From Pseudotamlana agarivorans (GTDB taxonomy: Bacteria > Bacteroidota > Bacteroidia > Flavobacteriales > Flavobacteriaceae): a DNA stretch of 54,585 nt. The position numbers and the translations under genes are program-made. The DNA lies in NCBI RefSeq assembly GCF_001642835.1, contig NZ_LXEI01000021.1, positions 1 to 54,585 on the forward strand, given 5' to 3'. Below, piece by piece: positions 35,961-45,385 of the stretch (its first letter is position 1; each line of letters begins with the position of its first letter). The notes under the pieces were generated by a model, which searched no databases, was not told the origin of the DNA, and worked only from the letters and a program-made list of their open reading frames with translations.

Positions 35961-36197
35961 AGCGGTTAATTTAGGCATATCTACATTGTGTTCTTCGGTG
36001 AAGTCGTTCCGCAAAAAAATAATATTCATCAGCACTTTAAAATAAATCTATACCGTGATTAAAACGTGATGGTAGGTAACGAGGGTCCTTCCTCATAACA
36101 AATCGTTTATCTCAATATGAAACGTTTTGGATGTTAAAAAACTGCATTACTACAAATGTTAGCAATAAAAGATTGTAAATGTAGCTAATTTTGCAGT

Positions 36198-37412
36198 ATG
36201 AATAAAAATATACTCCATATGGATCTCGACACTTTTTTTGTGTCCTGCGAACGCCTTATAGATAGCCGTTTACAAAAGCGCCCTATTCTTGTTGGTGGTA
36301 CAGGCGATCGTGGTGTGGTGTCTGCCTGTAGTTACGAGACCAGAAAATTTGGAGTGCATTCGGGCATGTCCATGAAAGTCGCTAGACGCCTTTGTCCCGA
36401 AGCGGTAGTGATTCGTGGCAATGCTTCGGTATATTCTAAATACTCACATCAGGTAACCGATATTATTAAAGAAAAAGTACCTGTATTTGAAAAGGCTAGC
36501 ATCGATGAGTTTTATGCCGATTTAACCGGTATGGACCATTTTTTTGGTTCCTATAAATACGCATCAGAATTACGAACCACCATTATTAAGGAAACAGGTT
36601 TACCCATTTCATTCGGACTATCAGCAAATAAAATAGTATCTAAAGTGGCTACTGGCGAAGCCAAACCCAATAACAAATTACGTATTGACCAAGGTTTTGA
36701 AAAGGCCTTTTTAGCACCGCTATCCATTAAAAAGATTCCGTCTGTAGGTAATAAAACGTATCAGATCTTGCGCAACCTAGGTATCGATAAAATTAGTGTT
36801 ATTCAGCAAATGCCTGTTGAAATGCTCACCAGTGTGTTAGGTGTTAACGGACGCACCATTTGGAAACGCGCTTTGGGGATTGATAATCCGCCACTCATTC
36901 CGTTTCACGAACGCAAATCCATTTCTATGGAACGCACTTTTGGGAAAGACACGATTGATATGCATAAGCTCCGAACCACCATTTTTGCTATGGCAGAAAG
37001 TTTGACGTATCAACTCCGAAAGGGTAATAAATTAGCGGCCTGTGTGAGCGTTAAAATTCGTTATTCCGATTTCAATACCTATTCCAAACAGATACAAATC
37101 CCGTATTCCAGTGCCGACCATGTGATTATCCCTAGAGTATTGGAGCTATTCGAAAAACTCTACCAACGCCGCTTGTTAATCCGTTTGGTAGGGGTAAAGC
37201 TGAGTAACCTGATAACCGGAAACTACCAAATTAATTTGTTCGACGATACCGAAGAGATGCTTAGTCTTTACAATGCCATGGATAAAATTAAAAATCGTTT
37301 TGGTGAACACAGCATCCAAAAAGCATCAGCCTTAGGCGCAAAAACTATTGGAGGCACTCAGAATCCGTTTAATGGCGAACCGCCAATTGTTTTGGCGCAT
37401 CGTACGCAGTAA
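36198..37412 (+). CDS. dinB: Y-family DNA polymerase IV
   Basis: 404 aa. 'HMDLDTFFVSCERL' (first catalytic Asp), 'YSKYSHQV', and 'KASIDEFYADLTG' (Asp-Glu pair) define an active Y-family polymerase; a helix-hairpin-helix (KKIPSVGNKTYQILRNLGI) and little-finger domain follow. It copies past damaged bases. The -7-like TAATTTTG at 36186-36193 is very close to the ATG. Direct words AAATGTTAGC/AAATGTAGC (36154 and 36177) precede it and may bind a regulator. Confidence 0.95.
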   Translation: MNKNILHMDLDTFFVSCERLIDSRLQKRPILVGGTGDRGVVSACSYETRKFGVHSGMSMKVARRLCPEAVVIRGNASVYSKYSHQVTDIIKEKVPVFEKASIDEFYADLTGMDHFFGSYKYASELRTTIIKETGLPISFGLSANKIVSKVATGEAKPNNKLRIDQGFEKAFLAPLSIKKIPSVGNKTYQILRNLGIDKISVIQQMPVEMLTSVLGVNGRTIWKRALGIDNPPLIPFHERKSISMERTFGKDTIDMHKLRTTIFAMAESLTYQLRKGNKLAACVSVKIRYSDFNTYSKQIQIPYSSADHVIIPRVLELFEKLYQRRLLIRLVGVKLSNLITGNYQINLFDDTEEMLSLYNAMDKIKNRFGEHSIQKASALGAKTIGGTQNPFNGEPPIVLAHRTQ

Positions 37413-37468
37413 ATCAGTGATATTTTTCGCCACCCTTGAATTAAAAATTCAAAATAAACCCAACAGCA

Positions 37469-40423
37469 ATGTACCTCAATTGCCACACATACTATTCGCT
37501 TCGCTTCGGAACCTTTTCTGAAATAGAACTTTTAGAGCTTGCCCAAATGCATGGTGTGCCATCTTTGGTATTAACCGATATCAATAATACTTCAGCTTGT
37601 TTGAATTTCATCAGAAAAGCTTCAGATTATAATATCAAACCCATTGTTGGTATCGATTTTAGAAATGGTGCCACCCAGCAGTTTGTGGGGATTGCCAAAA
37701 ATAATTCGGGGTTTCAGGAATTGAATTTGGTATTATCAAGCTTCAGTCATAACAAACAAGTCATTCCAAACGAAGCCCCAGAGTTAAAGAACGCTTATGT
37801 TATTTACCCTTTTGAAGCCGTTTTAGAACAGGATAAAACCGATTTTAAAGCCTATGAGTTTATAGGTGTTTCGGTAGCAGAACTTCGGAAACTCCCGTTT
37901 TCTAAATACGTTCAGTATACCCATAAATTAGTCATTCAGCAGCAAGTAACTGTTCGCAATAAACGTGATTTTAATGCGCATCGTTTGCTCAGGGCTATCG
38001 ATAATAATACCCTGTTAAGCAAGCTTCAGAAAATTGAAGAATGTCATCCAGACGATAGCATGTTGCCGCTTTCCGAATTAGAACAAGCATTTGAAATGTT
38101 TCCTTTCATTATCGAAAATACCAAACAACTTCTGGAGCAATGCCACATCCATTTTACTTTTGGAGCAAATCGTATTTCCCAAAATCAGCAAACCTATTTA
38201 GAGTCAAATGCTGCCGATTACGAATATCTAGAAAAACTCTGTTACGAGAAGCTTTCCAAACGCTACAGCCAACCTAGCACCAAAGTGAAATCCCGATTAC
38301 AAACCGAACTTCAAACCATAAAGGCCATGGATTTTGTATCGTATTTTCTTATTAATTACGACATCATCAGCTATGCTAAATCCCAAGGTTATATTCATGT
38401 AGGGCGGGGGAGCGGCGCCAATAGTATTGTGGCTTATATTATTGGCATAACTGATGTAGATCCTATCGAACTCGATTTGTACTTCGAACGTTTTATCAAT
38501 CCCTATCGGGCATCGCCACCAGATTTTGATATCGATTTTTCGTGGAAAGATCGCGAAGATATTACCCAGTATATTTTCAAACGTTTCAAGAATGTGGCTT
38601 TATTAGCCACTTACAACACTTTTAAATATCGGGCTGTCGTACGTGAATTGGGTAAAGTATTCGGTTTGCCCAAAGAGGAAATCGATAAACTGGCAGCCGA
38701 TAAACACCAAACACAAGCTTTGGACGAAATGTCTAGTTTGGTGATAAAATACAGCAAACTCATTCAAGGATTTCCCAATCATTTAAGTGTACATTCCTGT
38801 GGTATCCTCATTTTACAAGAGCCCATTCATTATTATTCGGCAACCGATTTACCACCGAAAGGCTTCCCAACGGTACAATTTGATATGATTATTGCTGAAG
38901 ATACTGGCATCTTTAAATTCGATATTCTCGGACAACGTGGCCTTGCGAAAATCAAGGAAGCCATTGAAATTATTCAGTACAATCGCCCTGAAGCACCGCC
39001 TATTGATATTACCCAAGTAGAACAATTTAAAAAAGACCCCAATATCAATGAGCTCTTAAAAAGCGGACGAGCCATTGGAGCGTATTATGTCGAATCGCCT
39101 GCCATGCGCGGCCTCATGCAAAAACTGCAAACGCAGGATTATATCGGACTTGTAGCAGCGAGTTCCATTATACGTCCTGGGGTTTCCAGTTCGGGGATGA
39201 AACAGGAATACATTAAACGCCAGCGTTATCCCGAAACCCGAAAACAAGCCAATCCGAAACTGTTGGAAATTATGCCAGAAACCTATGGTATTATGGTCTA
39301 TCAGGAAGATGTGCTCAAAGTTGCTAACCAGTTTGCCGACTTAACTTTGGGTGAAGCCGATGTGCTCCGCCGTGGTATGAGTGGTAAGTTTCGCTCCCGA
39401 GCCGAGTTTGCCGCTGTAGAAGAAAAATTTATCAATAATTGCAAAGCTAAAGGCTATCCAGATGATCTCACCATCACGGTTTGGAACCAGATTAAAAGCT
39501 TTGCGGGCTATGCCTTTGCCAAAGGGCATTCGGCATCCTATGCAGTGGAGAGTTACCAAAGCCTGTATTTAAAATGTTACTATCCTTTAGAGTTTATGGT
39601 AGCGGTACTCAATAACGGTGGCGGGTTTTACAGTGCCGAGCATTATATTCATGAAGCTAAAATGTGGGGCGCTGAGGTACAAGCACCTTGCATTAATACT
39701 AGCGAACATTACAACATCATTAAAGGAAAAACCATTTACTTGGGTTTAGGCTACCTGAAAAGTTTGGAAACCTTGGAGGTAAAACGCCTGCTTACCGAAC
39801 GGAATTTTAATGGGCCATTCACATCTTTAGCCGATGTGATAGATCGTGTTACTATTAGTATCGAACAACTCACTATTCTTATCCGCATCGATGCCTTAAG
39901 GTTTACAGGACAACCCAAAACCGAACTACTTTGGCAGGCCATTTTTAAGTGTAATGCCAACAAATCAAAAACAGCACAGGGCAAATTGTTTAAACCGCAA
40001 CAGAAGACGTTTGTGTTGCCTAGCTTACAGACTTCGGCTATTGAGGATGCTTACGACCAAATGGAACTGCTGGGTTTTCCTCTGTGTTCATATTTCAACC
40101 TCATTAATGAAAACTTGCAACCTCATATTAAGGCTAAAAACCTAAAACACCACATCAATAAACGTGTATTGTTATATGGGCTGTTGGTTAATACCCGATT
40201 TCATAAAACAGCACAGGGCAAACGCATCCGTTTTTGCACCTTTACCGATCAGGAAGGGCATTATTTTGATACGGTACATTTCACCAAAGTTGTAAACCAA
40301 TATCCAATCCATGGTATTGGCGTGTATGCTTGTTACGGTACGGTAACTGCCGATTTTGATTTTTGTAGTCTAGATATTATTTGGAGTAGGAAACTGGAAG
40401 TGATTACAGATCCTAGGGGGTAG
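37469..40423 (+). CDS. DNA polymerase III alpha subunit, DnaE2-like
   Basis: 984 aa, shorter than a replicative DnaE. The C-family polymerase core has 'HVGRGSGANSIVAYI' and 'PPDFDIDFSW' (catalytic aspartates), and 'GYAFAKGHSASYAVESYQSLYLK' in the fingers. The N-terminal PHP domain is eroded: the usual HxH is 'NCHTYYS' and 'LTDINNTS' lacks the TDH histidine, so it is probably not a working proofreader. The C-terminus has an OB domain but no tau-binding extension that I can see. It follows dinB by 56 bases and probably cooperates in translesion synthesis. Confidence 0.9.
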   Translation: MYLNCHTYYSLRFGTFSEIELLELAQMHGVPSLVLTDINNTSACLNFIRKASDYNIKPIVGIDFRNGATQQFVGIAKNNSGFQELNLVLSSFSHNKQVIPNEAPELKNAYVIYPFEAVLEQDKTDFKAYEFIGVSVAELRKLPFSKYVQYTHKLVIQQQVTVRNKRDFNAHRLLRAIDNNTLLSKLQKIEECHPDDSMLPLSELEQAFEMFPFIIENTKQLLEQCHIHFTFGANRISQNQQTYLESNAADYEYLEKLCYEKLSKRYSQPSTKVKSRLQTELQTIKAMDFVSYFLINYDIISYAKSQGYIHVGRGSGANSIVAYIIGITDVDPIELDLYFERFINPYRASPPDFDIDFSWKDREDITQYIFKRFKNVALLATYNTFKYRAVVRELGKVFGLPKEEIDKLAADKHQTQALDEMSSLVIKYSKLIQGFPNHLSVHSCGILILQEPIHYYSATDLPPKGFPTVQFDMIIAEDTGIFKFDILGQRGLAKIKEAIEIIQYNRPEAPPIDITQVEQFKKDPNINELLKSGRAIGAYYVESPAMRGLMQKLQTQDYIGLVAASSIIRPGVSSSGMKQEYIKRQRYPETRKQANPKLLEIMPETYGIMVYQEDVLKVANQFADLTLGEADVLRRGMSGKFRSRAEFAAVEEKFINNCKAKGYPDDLTITVWNQIKSFAGYAFAKGHSASYAVESYQSLYLKCYYPLEFMVAVLNNGGGFYSAEHYIHEAKMWGAEVQAPCINTSEHYNIIKGKTIYLGLGYLKSLETLEVKRLLTERNFNGPFTSLADVIDRVTISIEQLTILIRIDALRFTGQPKTELLWQAIFKCNANKSKTAQGKLFKPQQKTFVLPSLQTSAIEDAYDQMELLGFPLCSYFNLINENLQPHIKAKNLKHHINKRVLLYGLLVNTRFHKTAQGKRIRFCTFTDQEGHYFDTVHFTKVVNQYPIHGIGVYACYGTVTADFDFCSLDIIWSRKLEVITDPRG

Positions 40424-40447
40424 TGCGTTAAATTAAATTTTATTGCA

Positions 40448-41188
40448 CTATACAATTTTTAATTCTTTAATATGGTCATCAAATTCCAGTTTCAATTTAT
40501 CGAGTAAGATTTTAAGGGATTTAGAGGAACCTTCTATGTTTTTTAAAAACTCTTCGTTTTTTACACGATTTCCCATGCTAATATGAATCATGTTCCTTCC
40601 ATCAGAATGACTTAAATTTGTGCGTGAATCATTCTCATTCTTAGGGAATTTGTGTGTGAAATGGTTCCTGTATTCTCTAGTGTTTTTAATACTGGAATTA
40701 AATTCATTTAGAAGATCTTTTATGTCGTCATTATGTATTTTATTAAGTAACTCTTCTTTAAAACCTATTTTATGTTCTTTAAATTTTAAATTATAAAAAC
40801 AATTTAAAATATGTGCTAAAATATCCAGACAAGAAAAGTAAAAATAGTAATAGATTTCAACAAAATATTGAAATTGAATCCCGTCTACTAATTCCTTTTC
40901 GTTACTTTTTATAATATTATCCTGAATTCCTCTTTCAAAATGTACTCTTAAAAATAATTCGGTTTCATGTAATTTAAATAGTTTGTTTGTTAATACACGA
41001 TTCCAATTGTCAAGGTTGTTTCTTCGATTTACTTCATCGGTTTCCAAGTCACCGTTTAAAACACTGGTAATACTATTAATTCTTTTAAACAGAAAACACT
41101 CATAGTTTGGTATGAATTTGGTCTGATTTAGACCTTCTTCTAAGCTTGGATATTTGTAAAATTTATTTTTAATTGTTTTAGAACTCAT
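40448..41188 (-). CDS. HEPN-domain protein at the end of the type I restriction operon
   Basis: 246 aa, helical and soluble. The segment 'NTREYRNHFTHKF' gives the HEPN RNase motif R174-x4-H179; the overall length and the aromatic 'YFVEIYYYFYFSCLDIL' helix resemble Cthe_2314-type HEPN proteins. It is 31 bases after hsdR on the same strand, so it belongs to the operon. HEPN proteins in such positions often act as abortive-infection RNases. Activity here is inferred. Confidence 0.7.
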   Translation of the reverse strand: MSSKTIKNKFYKYPSLEEGLNQTKFIPNYECFLFKRINSITSVLNGDLETDEVNRRNNLDNWNRVLTNKLFKLHETELFLRVHFERGIQDNIIKSNEKELVDGIQFQYFVEIYYYFYFSCLDILAHILNCFYNLKFKEHKIGFKEELLNKIHNDDIKDLLNEFNSSIKNTREYRNHFTHKFPKNENDSRTNLSHSDGRNMIHISMGNRVKNEEFLKNIEGSSKSLKILLDKLKLEFDDHIKELKIV

Positions 41189-41219
41189 TTTTAAGATTTA
41201 TCCTGCAAGTTTAACATGG

Positions 41220-44200
41220 TTACGCACTCCAGTCACTAAATTGACCTTCTGCTTGTTGCATAATTTCCTGAAGGATTTCATTTAGTTTAGTAATAGATAC
41301 CTTGCCACGAAGTTCTTTTTTTACGGCCAACCGTATTGCGGCTTTTGCATTTTCTTTTTTTGTCCAGTCTAATTGTAAATTAGCTTTTACAGCTTTTACT
41401 ACGGCATGGACGATATCTTGAATGGGACCTTCCTCTTTAATTATTTCCTTTTTAGCAGCAAGAATATCATAAAAAGCTAATTCTTCTTCGCTTAATCCTA
41501 ACTCGTCTGTACGTTTAGCTTCATCCTGCAAAGATTTAGCACGGTCTATAAGCTCTACAATTGTTGCGTAGCTATCAAGAGCATTATTATGATATTTATC
41601 TATAACCTTTTCTAACTCTTCTTTTAGAGAAGTGTATTTTTTTATGTTTTTGTGAAGGCGAAGTTTAATTTCGTCTTTTAAAATATTCTTTATCAACTCA
41701 ATCTTCAAGGCATTGCCATCCTTTTGTTTTTTTGCACCCAGTAAAAACGTTTCATCCAGAATGGAAATATCTGGTTTTTCAATACCCGACATAGCAAATA
41801 CATCTACGATGTCTTCGGAGTCTATACTTTGACTAATGAGTTCTTTAACTTTTTCCTTTTGTTCGCTTCTAGTTGATTTTACAGACTTGGCATTTCGAAT
41901 AGCCTTAGATACATGCTGTATAAAAAGCACATCGACTATTGCCTCTTGAATGGCTGGCTGACTTTTAACGATAGACAATAAGCCAGAAAGCTTTTTTTCT
42001 CCAAGCATAAAGTCGTTAGCTTCTTCATCGTATTTTATGATGTGGTTTACTGCTCGTTTTACTAGCAGAACTTTATCAGCATCTCTGAGTCTTTTCCATT
42101 CGTAGTATTCAATATTCTCAGGTATAAAGCTTTTACAAATTTCTATCTGATTAAAGAACAGTTCCAAAGCCTGCTCCATGTCCAGAGTAGGTTTGCCTTT
42201 TCCACCACCTTTCGTGTATTTATCTGTAGCAGATTTTAAATTATCACCAATACCAATATAATCGACAATAACACCGTTTCGTTTGTCTTTAAACACCCTG
42301 TTGGTTCGGGTAATGGCCTGCATTAAATTGTGACCTTTCATTATTTTATCTACATACATGGTATGTACACAAGGGGCATCAAAACCAGTTAACCACATAT
42401 CGCGAACAATAACAATTTTTAAAGGGTCGTTGTTTTTTCTAAAACGCTTTTTCAGCGCTTCGGTAGCATCTTTGGTTCTAATATGTTTATTCCACTCAAC
42501 GGGGTCTTTAGAAATGTTTCCTGTCATAACAACAGCAATTTCAGGGCAATCTTCGAGTGACGTTAATGCATTATACATTTTTACACAATTTCTGCGACTC
42601 ATACATACAATCATCGCTTTACCATCCAGAGAAGAAATTCTATTGGTAAAGTGATTCAGGATGTCATTAGCAATTTTAGTTACCCGATCTTCACTACCCG
42701 CAGCATCTTCAACAGCAGCCCATTTTAAATTGCTGTTATCTTCAATGTCCTGAGTGATTTCGTCTACCTCATTATCAATGCTTTCATTCCAGAGATGTAA
42801 TTTGGCTAATCGTGGTTCGTAGAAAATATTAACTGTGGCATTATCGTCTACTGCCTGTTTAATATCGTAAGTATGTATCACCTCCCCAAAAACTTCTTCG
42901 GTATCTGCATCTTTACTGTCAACAGGTGTTCCTGTGAATCCAATAAACGAAGCCTTAGGTAAGGCTTTACGAAGGTTAGATGCAAAGCCATCCAGAAGCC
43001 CATATTGTGTGCGATGCGCTTCATCGGCCATGACAATAATGTTTTCTCGTTCGGATAATACAGGGTGTTCCAGTTCACCTAAAACCTCATCGGAACCTGA
43101 TTTCAAGCGAAACTTTTCTATGGTTGTAAAAATGACACCTCCTGCGCCTGCACTTAAAAGCTTTCGTAAATCTTCAGTCGAATCGGCATGTTGCACATCT
43201 CCAACCAAATCTTTTGCCAGTACAAAGTTTTCATATAACTGCATGTCCAGATCACTACGGTCTACCTGAACAACAATAGTTGGGTTTTTCAATTCTGGGA
43301 GACTTCTTAAAACTCCCGTATAAATGGCCATGGAAATGCTTTTACCTGAACCCTGGGTATGCCAGATTACTCCAATACGTCCGTCACCAAATGGACGAAC
43401 CGATTTTTTAGCGGCTTCTACGGCAAAATTAACGCCGAAAAACTGATGATACTTGGCACCCTTTTTAATTAGGGAACCGTTATGGTCTTCGTGAAATATG
43501 AAGTTCTTGATATAGTTTAGTAAGCGCTCTTTAGGAAATAAGCCAAAGAGCAAGGTGTGCATCTGGAAATCATCTTCCGTTACCGTGTCTTTACCGTTAA
43601 TGCTTTTCCAGGGCGCAAACCATTCCATGTCTGAAGAAAACATGCCGTGCTGCGCTTCGTTACCGTCGCTGATAATGGTTAATGCATTGTATTCAAACAA
43701 TACAGGAATATCCTTTTTATAATGCTGTATCTGATTGTGAGCTTCTTTTATGTTGGTGTTTTCGTCGTACCAGTTCTTCAGTTCGAATACGATTAAAGGC
43801 AGACCATTAATGTAAATGATGATATCTGGCCGACGCTTATTTTTACCTGTTATACTAAACTGATTAACTACCAGAAAGGAATTGTTGTCTTTGCCTGACA
43901 CTGTAAAATCAATAGGGTAGATGTGCACCGCTTTCTCGTTACCCTGAGCATCTTCGTAATTAAAATCGATGCCCTTGGTACATTTTAAATGAAAGTTCCG
44001 GTTACGGTGTTCCAAATCGGCACCCACATTATTTGTGAATTCGGCAACAGCCAATAGCTGAACCTCATTCGGAAGCTGCGGGTATTGTTTTTTTATAAAA
44101 GCCAATAACTGATCTTTTAATACAACTTCTTTATTATTCTGGGGCAGTTCGGTTCCCAGGGTATAATTGTATTTGAGATCTTTTAACCAGTCTATGGTGG

Positions 44201-44228
44201 CGTTTTCTATATTGGCTTCTGTGGTCAT
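41220..44228 (-). CDS. hsdR: Type I restriction enzyme R subunit
   Basis: 1002 aa. PD-(D/E)xK nuclease near residue 145-150 ('GLPLIVFELKNW'), Walker A 'HTQGSGKS' near 290, DEAH-box 'MADEAHRTQYG' near 400, 'FIGFTGTPV' and 'GFDAPCVHTMYVDK' as later SF2 translocase motifs, and a helical C-terminal region for complex assembly. It moves DNA and cuts away from the recognition site with HsdM/HsdS. It follows hsdS by 10 bases. Confidence 0.95.
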   Translation of the reverse strand: MTTEANIENATIDWLKDLKYNYTLGTELPQNNKEVVLKDQLLAFIKKQYPQLPNEVQLLAVAEFTNNVGADLEHRNRNFHLKCTKGIDFNYEDAQGNEKAVHIYPIDFTVSGKDNNSFLVVNQFSITGKNKRRPDIIIYINGLPLIVFELKNWYDENTNIKEAHNQIQHYKKDIPVLFEYNALTIISDGNEAQHGMFSSDMEWFAPWKSINGKDTVTEDDFQMHTLLFGLFPKERLLNYIKNFIFHEDHNGSLIKKGAKYHQFFGVNFAVEAAKKSVRPFGDGRIGVIWHTQGSGKSISMAIYTGVLRSLPELKNPTIVVQVDRSDLDMQLYENFVLAKDLVGDVQHADSTEDLRKLLSAGAGGVIFTTIEKFRLKSGSDEVLGELEHPVLSERENIIVMADEAHRTQYGLLDGFASNLRKALPKASFIGFTGTPVDSKDADTEEVFGEVIHTYDIKQAVDDNATVNIFYEPRLAKLHLWNESIDNEVDEITQDIEDNSNLKWAAVEDAAGSEDRVTKIANDILNHFTNRISSLDGKAMIVCMSRRNCVKMYNALTSLEDCPEIAVVMTGNISKDPVEWNKHIRTKDATEALKKRFRKNNDPLKIVIVRDMWLTGFDAPCVHTMYVDKIMKGHNLMQAITRTNRVFKDKRNGVIVDYIGIGDNLKSATDKYTKGGGKGKPTLDMEQALELFFNQIEICKSFIPENIEYYEWKRLRDADKVLLVKRAVNHIIKYDEEANDFMLGEKKLSGLLSIVKSQPAIQEAIVDVLFIQHVSKAIRNAKSVKSTRSEQKEKVKELISQSIDSEDIVDVFAMSGIEKPDISILDETFLLGAKKQKDGNALKIELIKNILKDEIKLRLHKNIKKYTSLKEELEKVIDKYHNNALDSYATIVELIDRAKSLQDEAKRTDELGLSEEELAFYDILAAKKEIIKEEGPIQDIVHAVVKAVKANLQLDWTKKENAKAAIRLAVKKELRGKVSITKLNEILQEIMQQAEGQFSDWSA

Positions 44229-44238
44229 AGGCTTTTAC

Positions 44239-45381
44239 TTAGAGAGCATTTTCGACTTGTTGTCTAAATGCTTTTAATTGAATATCTCCACTTATTAATT
44301 TTGGTAATAAGGTGTCTCGTAATTGAATAAGGGTTTGGTTTTCCAATTCATTTGATATTACCATCATTGAGTAAGAATGAAATTTATCCAACAACTCGTC
44401 AATAAGTGAAACATTTTTTGGAAATGGTATGCCAATTGAAAGAAGGTTCTGCTTATTTAGTTTTGGTTGAACCGCACCAGTTAGAAATTGGTTCATATCT
44501 AATTGGGCAATATGAGATATTATCAGTTTGTTGATACCTCTCATCTTTCCCTGTACAATATGAGCGTGATTATTAACCCAAAATTTTCCAAATGCATTAA
44601 AAGCAATTGGTGTTTTTCTTGAACGCAGATTTTCACCATCTTCAGAAATAATCACGTATTCACCCTCAAATAAGTAATCATCAATAAAATCAATTATTCC
44701 CGAAGCTCCATAGTATGGAAACTTACCTTTCCTAGTACTACGCTCCCTTGAACTTAATGGAATTCTTTTTGAATTTAAAATATTAGCTAAATCATCTAAC
44801 CGTTTAACCTCCCAACCTTTAGGAATCTGTCCAAGTTCGCTTTCTACAAACTCACCATTCTGAAATGGGCCAAAATCTACAAACCAATGTTTGTATAAGG
44901 CCATGGCCATGTCTTCTAAGGTTTTGTTAATAGCTAGGTTGTTCTCTATTTTGTCGTCTATAGCAGAGAGGATGGATGCTATGGCTTTTTGTTCAGAGAG
45001 GGGTGGGATTGTTACGTCTATTTTATGAACATCATTCCTATTTAAAGTAGGAACACTAGTACCAGAATTGAATTCCTCAAATTTTAATGTTTTTAAAAAA
45101 TAATAGATGAATTTTGGTTCATTTCCATGAAAATCCTTTACCCAAAGTGAGGTGTTAAGAGGCCAAAAGTCGTTTTTTTCATAATAAACTTGACCAAGAG
45201 TTCCTGAACGACCAGTTGTAACTCCTGGTCCTTTTACTTTGAATTCATTATGCCATGAACTAAATCCTGAAGCCGCAATGACCGGATATGACCCCATTTT
45301 TCTTTTTGAATTAGGTAGGTCATAGCCTCTTTGAAGCGTTACAACTTTACCAAGTTTGTATGTTTTCCAGTTGTGTGGCAT
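44239..45381 (-). CDS. hsdS: Type I restriction specificity subunit S
   Basis: 380 aa with two target-recognition domains (~1-130 and ~190-330) joined by conserved coiled-coil segments: 'PPLSEQKAIASILSAIDDKIENNLAINKTLEDMA' in the centre and 'NQTLIQLRDTLLPKLISGDIQL' at the end. The bipartite target cannot be read. No second partial hsdS or inversion repeat is seen, so no shuffling locus here. Confidence 0.93.
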   Translation of the reverse strand: MPHNWKTYKLGKVVTLQRGYDLPNSKRKMGSYPVIAASGFSSWHNEFKVKGPGVTTGRSGTLGQVYYEKNDFWPLNTSLWVKDFHGNEPKFIYYFLKTLKFEEFNSGTSVPTLNRNDVHKIDVTIPPLSEQKAIASILSAIDDKIENNLAINKTLEDMAMALYKHWFVDFGPFQNGEFVESELGQIPKGWEVKRLDDLANILNSKRIPLSSRERSTRKGKFPYYGASGIIDFIDDYLFEGEYVIISEDGENLRSRKTPIAFNAFGKFWVNNHAHIVQGKMRGINKLIISHIAQLDMNQFLTGAVQPKLNKQNLLSIGIPFPKNVSLIDELLDKFHSYSMMVISNELENQTLIQLRDTLLPKLISGDIQLKAFRQQVENAL

Positions 45382-45385
45382 TTAG

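Noticed and set aside
42934-43269. 111-codon ORF antisense to hsdR
   Set aside because: Shadow of the well-supported hsdR frame; composition (Ser/Pro/Lys-rich) is what a reversed coding strand yields.
44239-45381. Phase-variable hsdS shuffling locus
   Set aside because: Only one complete hsdS is present, with no inverted partial copies or dedicated invertase nearby.
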